DNA of 56,657 nucleotides. Source: an uncultured Verrucomicrobiota bacterium (GTDB taxonomy: Bacteria; Verrucomicrobiota; Verrucomicrobiae; Opitutales; Opitutaceae). The notes under the pieces are model-generated. The model saw only the letters and a list, made by a program, of their open reading frames with translations, did no database searches and was not told where the DNA came from. The DNA is taken from the NCBI GenBank assembly GCA_946482165.1, contig CAMLQS010000001.1, forward strand, positions 1-56,657, given 5' to 3'. Each line of letters starts with the position of its first letter. Positions within the stretch are counted from its first letter, which is position 1. This document shows positions 33,989 through 42,952 of this stretch, piece by piece. The position numbers were made by a program, and so were the translations under genes.

Positions 33989-36094
33989 ATGCGACTCCCG
34001 ACACAGATCCTTCTCCTCGGCGCGATTCTTACGAATGGCGCCCGAGCCAACGAAACTGCGCCCGCCCCGGCGCCCGAAACGCCGACGCCGGAGCCGTCCG
34101 CCGTCGCTCCGACGGGGGATGTCGTGCAACTCGAGCCCCTGCGCGTCACGGCCGACTTATGGGAAACGCCTCTCGAAAAAACGACCGCGAGCGTCAGCAT
34201 TTATGAAGGCGCCGCGCTCGAGACCTCGGGCGTGCGTCATTTCGGCGATCTGGCCGACCAGATTCCGAATCTCACCTGGACCGGAGGCACCTCGCGTCCG
34301 CGCTTCTTCCAGATTCGCGGCGTCGGCGAGAACTCGCAGTTCGAGGGCGAGACACCCGACTCCGCGGTCGCGTTCAAGGTCGACGACCTCGATTTTACCG
34401 GCCTCGGCGGCATCGGCAGCACCTTCGACGTGCGCCAGGTCGAGGTCTTGCGCGGTCCGCAGGCCGGCGCTTTCGGCGCGAACGCCGCCGGAGGCGTCAT
34501 CCAGATCGTGACCAACGATCCCATCCCCGAGTGGAACGGCCACACCGAGCTCACCGTGGGCGAAGACAATCTCCGCGAAGCGGGTGTCGCCGCCGGCGGC
34601 ACGCTCACGCCGAAGGCGCCGGAAAAGCTCATGCTGCGCATCGCCGTGCAGCACTCCGAGAGCGACGGGTTTCGCCGCAACGTCACGCTCGATTCCGACA
34701 CCAACGCCCGCGACGAGGACATGGCGCGCGTGAAGCTGGCCTGGAATCCGAACGGGCTTTGGCGCTGGGACGCCACCGTGCTCTGGGCCCAGGCGGACAA
34801 CGGCTACGACGAATTCGCGAACGACAACAACGGGCGCCTCACCTACAGCGACCACGCGGGTCGAGACGAGCAGCGTTCCGTCGCCGGCAGCGTGCGCGGC
34901 GTGTATTCGGGTTTTCAAGACGCCCGCCTCACGCTTGTCACCAGCGTTTCGGGAACCGATTCCGTCTATCACTACGACGCCGACTGGGGCACGGGCGCCT
35001 TGCCGAGCTCGACCTACGCCTGGGTGAGCGATCTGCGCCGCGACCGCCGTGTCTACAGCCAGGAAGTCCGCCTGGATTCCGCGGTCGATGAAGACGCGCT
35101 CGGCTGGATCGACCGCTGGACTCTCGGCGCCTATGGCTCCGCGATCAAGGAGGACGGGCTCTACACCGATCCGTTCACGGTCATGAACACCGACTACGAG
35201 AGCCGCAACGCCGCGCTCTTCGGCCAGATCGGGCACGACTTTGGCGCGGCCGATCGGTTGACGCTCGGGCTCCGCGGCGAGTGGATCGAATCCGAGTCCA
35301 GCATCGCGTCCGGCTTCGATGACACCCTTTGGGGCAGCAAGGCAGCCTGGGAGCACGACTTCACCGCGAACCAAACCGGCTTCGTGTCCGTCGCCCGCGG
35401 CTACAAAGCCGGAGGCGTGGCGACCGATACCCGCCTCGGGGCGAGTGATCCCCGCAGCTACGATTCCGAGACGCTCTGGAACTACGAAATCGGCTTGCGC
35501 AGCCAGGCGTTGGAGAAGCGTCTGACCAATCGCCTGACCGCCTTCTGGATCAGCCGCCGCGACACGCAGGTGCGCGATTCGGCCGGCTTTGGCGGGAATT
35601 TCTACTTCTACACCGATAACGGCGGCCCATCCGAGACCTATGGGCTGGAGGATGAGATCAGTTATCTCGTCGCCGACCACTGGTCGGTTTACGGAGGCCT
35701 TGCGCTGATGGAGTCCGACATCGACCAGTTCACGCTGAGCAACGGTGTGGACGTCGGCGGCGGCCGCGAACTCTCGAACGTTCCCTCCTACGGCTACTCG
35801 ATCGGCGTGCGCCGCGCGCCCACCCGGGGCGTCTTCGGCAACGTGGAGTTGGTGGCGCGCGACAGCTACTACGAGTCCAACACCCACTCCGAGCGGCGCA
35901 GCGCCTACGAGGTGGTCAACGCGAGCCTCGGTTACGCCTGGCCGCGCTGGCGCCTCACCGCGTGGGTGCGAAACGCCTTCGATGAAGACTACGAGAAACG
36001 CGTGTTCTTTTTCGACAACGGCTTTGGCGCCCAGCGCTACGAGTCGAAGGCCGATCCCCGCCAGTTTGGCGTGACGGCGGCGTATCAGTTCTGA
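33989..36094 (+). CDS. TonB-dependent outer-membrane receptor, predicted thiamine transporter
   Basis: A 701-residue TonB-dependent receptor. It has a signal peptide (MRLPTQILLLGAILTNGARA), a proline-rich spacer, a TonB-box-like QLEPLRVTA, a plug domain (about 75-205; VEVLRGPQAGAFGANAAGG) and a 22-strand-type barrel ending in TAAYQF, with the terminal phenylalanine typical of outer-membrane proteins. The TPP riboswitch in its leader makes thiamine or a derivative the likely substrate; this link is known from other bacteria with TPP-regulated TonB receptors. No inner-membrane thiamine transporter is adjacent. Confidence 0.9.
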   Translation: MRLPTQILLLGAILTNGARANETAPAPAPETPTPEPSAVAPTGDVVQLEPLRVTADLWETPLEKTTASVSIYEGAALETSGVRHFGDLADQIPNLTWTGGTSRPRFFQIRGVGENSQFEGETPDSAVAFKVDDLDFTGLGGIGSTFDVRQVEVLRGPQAGAFGANAAGGVIQIVTNDPIPEWNGHTELTVGEDNLREAGVAAGGTLTPKAPEKLMLRIAVQHSESDGFRRNVTLDSDTNARDEDMARVKLAWNPNGLWRWDATVLWAQADNGYDEFANDNNGRLTYSDHAGRDEQRSVAGSVRGVYSGFQDARLTLVTSVSGTDSVYHYDADWGTGALPSSTYAWVSDLRRDRRVYSQEVRLDSAVDEDALGWIDRWTLGAYGSAIKEDGLYTDPFTVMNTDYESRNAALFGQIGHDFGAADRLTLGLRGEWIESESSIASGFDDTLWGSKAAWEHDFTANQTGFVSVARGYKAGGVATDTRLGASDPRSYDSETLWNYEIGLRSQALEKRLTNRLTAFWISRRDTQVRDSAGFGGNFYFYTDNGGPSETYGLEDEISYLVADHWSVYGGLALMESDIDQFTLSNGVDVGGGRELSNVPSYGYSIGVRRAPTRGVFGNVELVARDSYYESNTHSERRSAYEVVNASLGYAWPRWRLTAWVRNAFDEDYEKRVFFFDNGFGAQRYESKADPRQFGVTAAYQF

Positions 36095-36167
36095 ACCGGA
36101 AAACGGCGTGCGATGGAAAGCCGGGGCTGGTGCCCGGCCATCCTTCGCGCAAGCGTGCGCGGACCTC

Positions 36168-37154
36168 ATGGCCCGCAAAACCAAGCCCGCCTCCCGTTCC
36201 TCCAAACCTTCGGCCCGCCTCCGGCCTTTTCGTCGGACGCGGGCCTTTTTGTGGCTGAACCTGGCGGTCGGCCTCGTGCTTGGCGGCTGGTATTTGTTTC
36301 AGCCCCCCGGCCGGCAAGCGGAAGTGCGGCTTCTCGTGCGCAACGCGTTTGCGGAGAACAAACGCGTCGAACTGGTCGATGTCGCGTGGGACATCTTTCA
36401 GTTTTACTCCAGCCCGGACTTCGTGGCGGCGGCTCCGGTGGCCGGAGATCGCACGCATCTTTACGCGGGCGCGCCCGTGAATCAGCCGGGCGCCCCGGAT
36501 GTCCGGCTGTTGGCCAACCGTGGTTATCTGGCGGGCTATTCGGACGAGTTGGGCGTCCCGCTTTGGGCCGCCTACCGGGTGGCGGATGTCGACCCGCTCC
36601 CGTCGCCGCCCGAGCGGCCGGAGCGTTTTGAAGTCGACCGCCGGACCGCGGCGCGAATCGAGCCGGAGGCGTATTCGAACACCGGCTACGACCGCGGGCA
36701 CCTGGCTCCCAACTACGCGATCGCGACGCGTCACGGCGCGGCGGCGCAACGGGAGACGTTTTTGATGAGCAACATCATCCCCCAGCGGCACCGCCTCAAC
36801 GCCGGCCTGTGGAAACGCCTCGAATTGGAAATCGCGACGAGCTGGCCGGCGCGCTTCGGGGAGGTGTGGGTCCTGGCCGGACCGGTTTTCGGCGCGCGCC
36901 CGAAGACGCTGGCCGGGCGCGCGGGGCCGGCGATTCCCGAGGCTTGCTACATGATCGTGGTCGACGAAACCGGGGGCCGCGCCCGCAGCCTGGCCTTTAT
37001 CGTGCCGCAGGAGCCGAAGGAGGGGGCGGACTTGGGCGATTTTTTGACCACGGTCGACGAAGTGGAGCGGAGCACGGGGATCGATTTCTTCCCGGAGCTG
37101 CCTGACGCGGTTGAAAGGGATCTGGAGGCGCGCCGCGCAGGCCGGGTGTGGTAG
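36168..37154 (+). CDS. Membrane-anchored DNA/RNA non-specific endonuclease (DRGH family)
   Basis: A 328-residue nuclease. A basic N-terminus and one transmembrane helix (about 27-47; LWLNLAVGLVLGGWYLF) anchor it to the membrane. The catalytic domain shows the DRGH motif in NTGYDRGHLAPN and the following metal-binding asparagine region NIIPQRHRLNAGLW. This family of His-Me-finger nucleases cuts DNA and RNA, usually outside the cytoplasm, for nutrient scavenging or defence. The ATG at 36168 is preferred; a frame from 36108 has a less natural N-terminus. It follows the TonB receptor by 73 bp. Confidence 0.87.
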   Translation: MARKTKPASRSSKPSARLRPFRRTRAFLWLNLAVGLVLGGWYLFQPPGRQAEVRLLVRNAFAENKRVELVDVAWDIFQFYSSPDFVAAAPVAGDRTHLYAGAPVNQPGAPDVRLLANRGYLAGYSDELGVPLWAAYRVADVDPLPSPPERPERFEVDRRTAARIEPEAYSNTGYDRGHLAPNYAIATRHGAAAQRETFLMSNIIPQRHRLNAGLWKRLELEIATSWPARFGEVWVLAGPVFGARPKTLAGRAGPAIPEACYMIVVDETGGRARSLAFIVPQEPKEGADLGDFLTTVDEVERSTGIDFFPELPDAVERDLEARRAGRVW

Positions 37155-37239
37155 ACGGTTTGCCGGGTTTCGTTTCGACAAAGACGGGCAAAAGGCCACA
37201 GCTTGGAGCGGAAGCCTCAACCACCTATCCCAAAACCAC

Positions 37240-37497
37240 ATGAGCACCGTTCCCGGAGCAGAGAAAAAAATCCCCGCCGGCATTCTGGCGATTCTGATCG
37301 GAAGCCTGGGCATTCATAAATTCTACCTCGGATACACCAAGGAAGGACTCATCATGCTGCTGGTCACTGTTCTGACTTTCGGCTTTGGCGGATTTGTCAT
37401 GGGTATCATCGCCCTCATCGAGGGCATCGTCTACCTTACGAAAACCGACGAGCAATTCGCCGCCACCTATGTGGGCGGTCGGAAGGGTTGGTTCTAG
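37240..37497 (+). CDS. TM2 domain-containing membrane protein
   Basis: An 85-residue protein with two transmembrane helices joined by a short turn. The TM2 signature is present: ILIGSLGIHKFYLGYTKEGL followed by a second apolar stretch FGFGGFVMGIIALIEGIVYL. TM2 proteins are small membrane proteins of mostly unknown role. The ATG at 37240 gives the standard start. A terminator follows. Confidence 0.88.
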   Translation: MSTVPGAEKKIPAGILAILIGSLGIHKFYLGYTKEGLIMLLVTVLTFGFGGFVMGIIALIEGIVYLTKTDEQFAATYVGGRKGWF

Positions 37498-37524
37498 GCG
37501 CTCGCCGATATCCCTGTTTTTCGA

Positions 37525-37550
37525 CCCCGCCTTTGCCGGCGGGGCTTTTT
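37525..37550 (+). terminator. Rho-independent terminator after the TM2 gene
   Basis: CCCCGCC (37525-37531) pairs with GGCGGGG (37538-37544) around TTTGCC, then CTTTTT. Confidence 0.9.
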
Positions 37551-37605
37551 ATTGGGTTGCCCGGGCGGGGCGGCGGCGGGCACATCTGACCCTCGCCCTT
37601 TTGCC

Positions 37606-38748
37606 ATGATCGCGCCCGAGACCTACGACCAGATCGAGAACATCAAGAAACGCACCGCCCACCTGTGGAAGTTTCTCGATGGCGAGCAGAAGCTGCGCGA
37701 GATCGACGCCCTCGAAGCCCAGATGGGAGCGCCCGGTTTTTGGGACAACAACGAGCGGGCGCAGAAGCACATCGGCAAGGTCAACGGCCTCAAGCGCGCC
37801 GTGTTGCCCGTCCTCGCGTTCCGCAAGCGCATCGACGACATGGATGCGATGAAGGAGCTGATCGAGGCCGGCTCTCCCGAGGAGCAGGCCGAGTTTGGCG
37901 CCGAGCTGAACAACCAGGCAGGAACGATGCTTGGCGAGCTCGACCAGCTCGAGATCGCCGCCTTCCTCACCGGCCAGTTCGACCGCAACAACGCCATCTT
38001 CTCCATCCAGGCCGGCGCCGGCGGCACCGAGTCCAACGATTGGGCGGACATGATGTTCCGCATGTATTCGCGCTGGGCCGAGCGCCGCGGCTTCACCACC
38101 GAGCTCATGGACGTGCAGCCGGGCGACACCGCCGGCATCAGCAAGGCCACCATCCTCATCAAAGGCGAAAACGCCTACGGCTACTGCAAGGCCGAGCGCG
38201 GCGTGCATCGTCTCGTGCGCATCTCGCCCTTCGACTCCAACGCCCGCCGCCATACCTCGTTTTGCGCGGTGGACGTGGTCGCCGAAGTGACCGACGAGAT
38301 CAAAATGGAGATCCCGGAGGACGAGGTTCGCATCGATGTGTATCGCTCGTCGGGCAAGGGCGGTCAGGGCGTTAACACCACCGACTCGGCGGTGCGGATC
38401 ACGCACATCCCCTCGGGTATCGTCGTCGTTTGCCAAAACGAGCGTTCCCAGCTTAAGAACAAGGCCTCCGCGTGGGGCATCCTGAAGGCGCGGCTCTACG
38501 AGAAGAAGCAGGACGAACAACGCGCGGAGATGGATCGCTTCTACGGCGAAAAAGGCGAAATCGGCTGGGGCGCGCAGATTCGCAGCTATGTGTTGCAACC
38601 TTACCAGATGGTGAAGGACCTGCGCACTGGCGTGAGCACTTCCGACACTCAGGGCGTGCTCGATGGCGACATCGACCGTTTCATCACCGCTTGGTTGCGC
38701 GCCGGCTGCCCGCGCCATCGCAACAAAGACATTCAGATGGACGAGTGA
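37606..38748 (+). CDS. prfB: Peptide chain release factor 2
   Basis: A 380-residue class I release factor recognising UGA/UAA stop codons. The SPF tripeptide that reads the stop codon is in [16 protein letters not shown], and the peptidyl-tRNA hydrolysis GGQ is in [20 protein letters not shown]. The N-terminal helical domain is complete ([20 protein letters not shown]). The frame is continuous through the place where many prfB genes carry an in-frame UGA and a programmed +1 frameshift, so that autoregulation is absent here. ATG 37606 is favoured; an upstream in-frame start lies close to the terminator. Confidence 0.95.
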   Translation: MIAPETYDQIENIKKRTAHLWKFLDGEQKLREIDALEAQMGAPGFWDNNERAQKHIGKVNGLKRAVLPVLAFRKRIDDMDAMKELIEAGSPEEQAEFGAELNNQAGTMLGELDQLEIAAFLTGQFDRNNAIFSIQAGAGGTESNDWADMMFRMYSRWAERRGFTTELMDVQPGDTAGISKATILIKGENAYGYCKAERGVHRLVRISPFDSNARRHTSFCAVDVVAEVTDEIKMEIPEDEVRIDVYRSSGKGGQGVNTTDSAVRITHIPSGIVVVCQNERSQLKNKASAWGILKARLYEKKQDEQRAEMDRFYGEKGEIGWGAQIRSYVLQPYQMVKDLRTGVSTSDTQGVLDGDIDRFITAWLRAGCPRHRNKDIQMDE

Positions 38749-38805
38749 GCATCGCCGCGCGTCTCGCGCGCCTGGCTGAGCGGCGCCTGCCCGGGACGGC
38801 TGCGG

Positions 38806-41235
38806 CTACGTCTCCAACCACGCCGCGAGATCGGCGTCGTCGAGGACGTGTTTCCCGAACTGATACTCGGGCGCGAGAAGCGAGGCGTAGGCGGCTTCGC
38901 CAAAGCGGCGGCAGTGCAGCACGACGCGCGCGCGCTGACCGGGAGCGCGGACAAGGCGGCCCAGGGCTTGGTTCACTTTTTGCAAGCCCGGCACGAGATA
39001 GGTGCGGCGGAAAGCCTCGGTGTCGCCGACATGGCGGGCGTGGGCGGCGAGGCGGGCGCGTTGCAGGGCGTTGACCTCGGGTAGCGCGGGACCGGCGACC
39101 AGGGCGTGCGTCACGCGGCCGCCGAGATGATCGATGCCTTCGGCGAAGCTGCCGCCGAGCACGAAGACGAGCACGTCGGACAGGGCGAGTTGCTCCTCGA
39201 TCCAATCGTGTTGAGCGGCGAGATCCGCCGAACGCGGCTGCATCGCGGCGCGCAGGCCGGGGTGCGCGGTCTCGAGGCGCGCCGCCACGGCCTCCGCGTA
39301 GGCGTAGCTGGGAAAAAACGCGGCGACCGGCGCGGCGGGAGAGGCGGAGCGCAGCGTCGCCAGCGTGTCGGCCGTGGTGCCGTGGTGATCGGCGCGCCGG
39401 CGGAAGGTGGTGTCGACGCGCAGATCGAGCGCGACGTCATAGGCGTTCCGGCGCCACGGCGCCTCGGGGGCAAGGAGACGAAGAGCGGGCGCGGCGGTGT
39501 CGGCTTCAAGCCCGAGCGCGGCGGCGAACACCTCGGCGGGCGGCGGCGTGGCGGTGGCGAGCACCGATCCGGCAAAACCGCGGAGGGTTTCACCGACCAC
39601 CGGAGCGGCGTCGAGGCAGGTGAACCGAAGCTGCGCGGGGCGCGGCGACCAGAGCAGTTTTTCCAGCGCGTGGTCTTCGAGCCAGGCGAGCAGAGACGGG
39701 ATGCGCCAGAGCAGGTCGGCGGCGGGGGCCGACAACGACTCCGTGTCGGGCGGGGTCTTTTGCACCTGCACCGCCAGCCCGCGAAGCGTGGCGAGGAGAT
39801 CGTCCTCCGCATCCAAGTCGAGGGACTCGGAAGCCGGCAGCGCGGAGACCAGGCGCCAGAGCGCTTCCAATTCGCGACGCAGCGGACGGGCGGTATCGTC
39901 GGGCAGCTCGGAGAGAAGCGCGTGCAGCTCGTCGGCCGCCAGTTCGTGGGAGTAGGCGTCGGCGACGCGCGCGGGGAGGTGGTGCGCCTCGTCGACGACG
40001 AGCAGGGTGCGCGCGGGCTCCCACGTCGGTTGCTCGACAAACACGCCGCGATTGGACGGCGCGAAGAGGTAGTTGAAATCGCCGAGCCAGACATCGCAAA
40101 AGGGCAGGGAGGCCCGCGCGATTTCGTAGGGGCAGACTGAGGCGGCGAGACCGGCGGCCCGGAGCGCGGGCAGGTCTCGGGCTTCGGCGGGGAACAGATG
40201 AAAGCGGGCGAGCCCGGAATCGCGCCAGCGGCGCGGCAGATCGCGCAGAAAGCGGCAGCGATCGCGGGTGCAGTGGAAGACGTCGTTGATGCAGTGCTCG
40301 CGCTTGGGCCTGAGATTCCAAGCGATCAGCGCGGGAGCGTCGCCACTGGCGGCGTCGGCGGGCGGCTGGTCCACGGCGGAGGCCGGAGAGGTCGCGCCGA
40401 GCATTTTTTGCAATGTGGCAAGGACATGAAGTTGCCCCGTGGATTTGCCGGTGAGGTAGACGAGCCGGTCGGCCCGGCCGGCTCGCAGAGCGGCGAAGGC
40501 GGCCTCCAGGAGAACACCGGTTTTGCCAAAGCCGGTCGGCGCGGCGAGAACGACGGGCGATCGTTCGTCGGCTCCGAGCGCGGCGGCGAGATCGGGCACG
40601 ATCGTTTCCTGGCCGGGGCGGGGCGCCGAGAAGGCCGGCGTCCAGCGCAGCGAACGGAGACGAAGGAGCGCGGCGCGTCGTTGCTCCAGAAAGTCGGCGA
40701 CGCTCTCGAGGTGGGCGTCCAACGCGGCGCGGTCGGCGTCGGTGAAGGAGACGCTTTGCTCAAGCCCGGTGCCCGCCTCGATGTAGAGCAGCTCCCCGCT
40801 GAAGCGGCGGGCGGGTTCGGCCAGCTCGGCGAGGGCGAGGTAAAGGCCGAGTTGGTGGAAGTGCTCGGGGCGGGCCGCGCGCAGCTCTTCGGCGGGGCGG
40901 GGGAGACGGTCGAGCGTGGTTTTCAGCTCGCGCAAGAGCGCGCCGTTTGCGGCGGGAATCGACTGGTCGAGCCGGCCTTCGAGCAGAAAGGTCCATCCGC
41001 GCCGCGCGAGCGCGCCGCGGATGGGCACCTCGAAGCGCGGTATTTCGGCCGGCGCGGGACCAGTGATGAGACCGGGGCGTTCGAGAATGGCGCGTTTTTC
41101 CCGATGCCAGTGCGAGCCGATCTCGGCGCGCCAGCGTCCGGAGGGGCCGCTTTCGGGCGCGCGCGGGCCCGTGGTGAATGCGGCGAGTTCGCCGAGGGCG
41201 AAGGTCGCCGCGCGACGCTCGTGGTCTATCTGCAC
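38806..41235 (-). CDS. PD-(D/E)XK nuclease fused to XPD/DinG-type DNA helicase
   Basis: An 809-residue protein. The N-terminal ~140 residues carry a Cas4/RecB-like nuclease pattern (D90 in LEGRLDQSI, E103 and K105 in LRELKTTLD, then QLGLYLAL). A superfamily 2 helicase follows: Walker A at 231-240 (AAPTGFGKTG) and DEAH at 415-418. Four cysteines C315, C322, C327 and C368 are placed like the Fe-S cluster of XPD/DinG. C-terminal motifs include GGSFAEGIDHLGG and QALGRLVRAPGQRARVVL. It probably acts in DNA repair or processing. GTG at 41235 is the likely start. It is convergent with prfB. Confidence 0.82.
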   Translation of the reverse strand: MQIDHERRAATFALGELAAFTTGPRAPESGPSGRWRAEIGSHWHREKRAILERPGLITGPAPAEIPRFEVPIRGALARRGWTFLLEGRLDQSIPAANGALLRELKTTLDRLPRPAEELRAARPEHFHQLGLYLALAELAEPARRFSGELLYIEAGTGLEQSVSFTDADRAALDAHLESVADFLEQRRAALLRLRSLRWTPAFSAPRPGQETIVPDLAAALGADERSPVVLAAPTGFGKTGVLLEAAFAALRAGRADRLVYLTGKSTGQLHVLATLQKMLGATSPASAVDQPPADAASGDAPALIAWNLRPKREHCINDVFHCTRDRCRFLRDLPRRWRDSGLARFHLFPAEARDLPALRAAGLAASVCPYEIARASLPFCDVWLGDFNYLFAPSNRGVFVEQPTWEPARTLLVVDEAHHLPARVADAYSHELAADELHALLSELPDDTARPLRRELEALWRLVSALPASESLDLDAEDDLLATLRGLAVQVQKTPPDTESLSAPAADLLWRIPSLLAWLEDHALEKLLWSPRPAQLRFTCLDAAPVVGETLRGFAGSVLATATPPPAEVFAAALGLEADTAAPALRLLAPEAPWRRNAYDVALDLRVDTTFRRRADHHGTTADTLATLRSASPAAPVAAFFPSYAYAEAVAARLETAHPGLRAAMQPRSADLAAQHDWIEEQLALSDVLVFVLGGSFAEGIDHLGGRVTHALVAGPALPEVNALQRARLAAHARHVGDTEAFRRTYLVPGLQKVNQALGRLVRAPGQRARVVLHCRRFGEAAYASLLAPEYQFGKHVLDDADLAAWLET

Positions 41236-41267
41236 CGGACGCGGCGGTCGGGCTCCGACTGCGGAGC

Positions 41268-41939
41268 CTAGGAGGAGACGGGCGCGGCGGCTCGGCTTTC
41301 ACGCCAGGCGCGCCATGCTTCGAAAACCATCGGGAGGACGGAAAGGAAGATGATCGCGAGGATCACGAGCTTGAAGTTCTTCTGCACGAATTCGGCGCCT
41401 CCGAAGAGATAGCCTGCGTAGGTGAAGAAATAGATCCAAATGAAGCCGCCGATGACGTTGAAGAGGAGAAAGCGCCGATAATCCATGCGGCCGACGCCGG
41501 CGACAAAGGGCACGAAGGTGCGGACGATGGGCACGAAGCGGGCGAGGATGATGGCGCGACCGCCGTATTTCTCGAAGAAGGCGTGGGCGCGTTCGAGGTG
41601 CTTGCGACGGAGGAAACGGGAGTCCTCCCGCTTGAACACGGCCGGGCCGAGGCGGGCGCCGATGGCGTAGTTGAGCGAGTCGCCGATGACCGCCGCCACG
41701 AAGAGAAGCCCCGCCATGACGTGGACGTTGAGCCCGGTCTCGGGTTTGGCGCAGAAGGCGCCGGCGGCGAAGAGAAGCGAATCGCCCGGGAGGAAGGGGG
41801 TGACGACCAATCCGGTTTCGGCGAAAATGATCAGGAAGAGGATACCGTAGGTCCATACCCCGAAATCGGCTATGATTTCCGCGAGGTGGACATCGATGTG
41901 CAGGATGAAATCGATTAGCTTCTTGATCAGGTCGAGCAT
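41268..41939 (-). CDS. DedA family membrane protein
   Basis: A 223-residue polytopic inner-membrane protein of the DedA/SNARE-associated family, linked to membrane-lipid transport and envelope integrity. The conserved [19 protein letters not shown] near residue 42 and [13 protein letters not shown] near 85 are present, as is [20 protein letters not shown]. The ATG at 41939 gives the family start. It ends 32 bp before the helicase gene on the same strand. Confidence 0.92.
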   Translation of the reverse strand: MLDLIKKLIDFILHIDVHLAEIIADFGVWTYGILFLIIFAETGLVVTPFLPGDSLLFAAGAFCAKPETGLNVHVMAGLLFVAAVIGDSLNYAIGARLGPAVFKREDSRFLRRKHLERAHAFFEKYGGRAIILARFVPIVRTFVPFVAGVGRMDYRRFLLFNVIGGFIWIYFFTYAGYLFGGAEFVQKNFKLVILAIIFLSVLPMVFEAWRAWRESRAAAPVSS

Positions 41940-41954
41940 CGGGCGGAGAGACGC

Positions 41955-41985
41955 AAAAAAAACAGGCCGGCACAAGGCCGGCCTG
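41955..41985 (-). terminator. Rho-independent terminator of the small basic protein gene
   Basis: CAGGCCGGC (41963-41971) and GCCGGCCTG (41977-41985) form a perfect 9-bp stem. On minus it is followed by eight T (41955-41962 read as complement). It closes the small basic protein gene and lies upstream of dedA. Confidence 0.92.
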
Positions 41986-42020
41986 CCGAAAGAGTCGGGT
42001 AAATGGTCCCGGGAAAATTC

Positions 42021-42176
42021 TTAGACGTCGGGCTTGGTCTTGCGGAGACCCATGATGCGGTCGCCTTCCTTCCACTGACCGCGCTTCTTCAGGGTCGCCA
42101 CGCGCTCGAAGCGCTTGAGGACGTTACGTTTGATGACGATGCCTTTGGCACCTTGGAGGCTCGCGTGTTGGGACAT
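42021..42176 (-). CDS. Small basic protein of the Chlamydiae/Verrucomicrobia type
   Basis: A 51-residue, strongly basic protein (MSQHASLQGAKGIVIKRNVL at the start, KKRGQWKEGDRIMGLRKTKP near the end). It matches my knowledge of a conserved small basic protein family found in Chlamydiae and Verrucomicrobia, likely ribosome- or RNA-associated, though the role is not established. The gene has its own strong terminator, suggesting high expression as a single transcript. It is the best phylum marker in the window. Confidence 0.8.
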   Translation of the reverse strand: MSQHASLQGAKGIVIKRNVLKRFERVATLKKRGQWKEGDRIMGLRKTKPDV

Positions 42177-42207
42177 GGCGGAAGTGGGTCGGAGGGTTAG
42201 AAACGGA

Positions 42208-42528
42208 TTAAAGGTTGACGGAGCTACGGGGCGCCCGGGCCCATGACAAGTATTTTTCTCCCACGCGGTCCGCCTGCACCACGATCCACTCGGGCGTATC
42301 ATAGGGATGCGCGGATTGGATATAGCCGGATAATGCGGCGGACTGCTCCTCGAGAAACTTGAACGTTATGCGCCACTCTTGCGCCGCGGTTTTTCGCCCC
42401 TCCCATACGTAGTGCGATTGGATCGGCCCCTCGACCTGCGCGCACACGGCAAGGTTTTGGGCGATGCTGGCGTCGGCGAGACGCTCGGCTTCGGCAGGCG
42501 TGGAGACGGTGGTCCAGGCGATAAGCAT
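42208..42528 (-). CDS. cutA: CutA1 family divalent-cation tolerance protein
   Basis: A 106-residue CutA1, a cytoplasmic trimer of ferredoxin-like fold. Signatures are MLIAWTTVSTPAEAERLADA, the CAQVEGPIQSHYVWEGR strand and the C-terminal HPYDTPEWIVVQADRVG. The family is linked to copper tolerance, but a signalling function is also discussed. The ATG at 42528 gives the normal length. It is divergent from rpoZ, with 127 bp between the starts. Confidence 0.92.
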   Translation of the reverse strand: MLIAWTTVSTPAEAERLADASIAQNLAVCAQVEGPIQSHYVWEGRKTAAQEWRITFKFLEEQSAALSGYIQSAHPYDTPEWIVVQADRVGEKYLSWARAPRSSVNL

Positions 42529-42655
42529 GCGCGGCAGAAAAGCGGGGAGAAGGACGGCCGCGAGGCGAAATCGGCTGGAAAATCGCCCTTGACCGAGGGG
42601 CTGGCGGGTTTTGTCCTCACCGGTTCTAAATCTCTCCGTCCTCACTCTCCGACCC

Positions 42656-42856
42656 ATGCGCGACGATTATCTCAAGGAAGCCAAGTCCGTCATCAAGGAC
42701 CCCAACGTGTTGATCAACGTGGTGTCCCGCCGCGTGAAACAGCTGAAGCGCGGCAGCCGCCCCCTGGTGGAGTCGCTCGAAAAGCTCTCGCTCGAAGACG
42801 TCGCCCTCCGCGAGGTCATCGAGGGTAAGATCACCTTCGAACTCGCCGGCAAGTAA
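42656..42856 (+). CDS. rpoZ: RNA polymerase omega subunit (RpoZ-like)
   Basis: A 66-residue omega-like protein. The family segment is VLINVVSRRVKQLKRGSRPL and the C-terminal VALREVIEGKITFELAGK matches the conserved end, where omega usually has (I/V)AxxEIxxGK. It assists assembly of the beta-prime subunit and ppGpp sensing in some bacteria. It is shorter than the roughly 90-residue enteric omega, lacking an extended tail. smpB follows 96 bp later behind a terminator. Confidence 0.75.
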   Translation: MRDDYLKEAKSVIKDPNVLINVVSRRVKQLKRGSRPLVESLEKLSLEDVALREVIEGKITFELAGK

Positions 42857-42893
42857 CCGGCATTCGGCGCCCGCTTCCCGCCGTAACCGCCGC

Positions 42894-42928
42894 GCCGTCA
42901 CCTCTTGCGGGTGGCGGCTTTTGTTTTT
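42894..42928 (+). terminator. Terminator between rpoZ and smpB
   Basis: GCCGTCAC (42894-42901) pairs with GTGGCGGC (42911-42918), with one G-T wobble, then TTTTGTTTTT. Confidence 0.75.
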
Positions 42929-42952
42929 CTTTTTCGTCGAACCCCTTCCCCT

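Noticed and set aside
34157..36205. 682-codon frame antisense to the TonB-dependent receptor
   Set aside because: Its composition is typical of a high-GC shadow frame, and the receptor with signal peptide, plug and barrel is on plus.
37620..37700. Programmed +1 frameshift in prfB
   Set aside because: No UGA in frame and no CTTTGAC-like slip site; the protein reads through as one frame.
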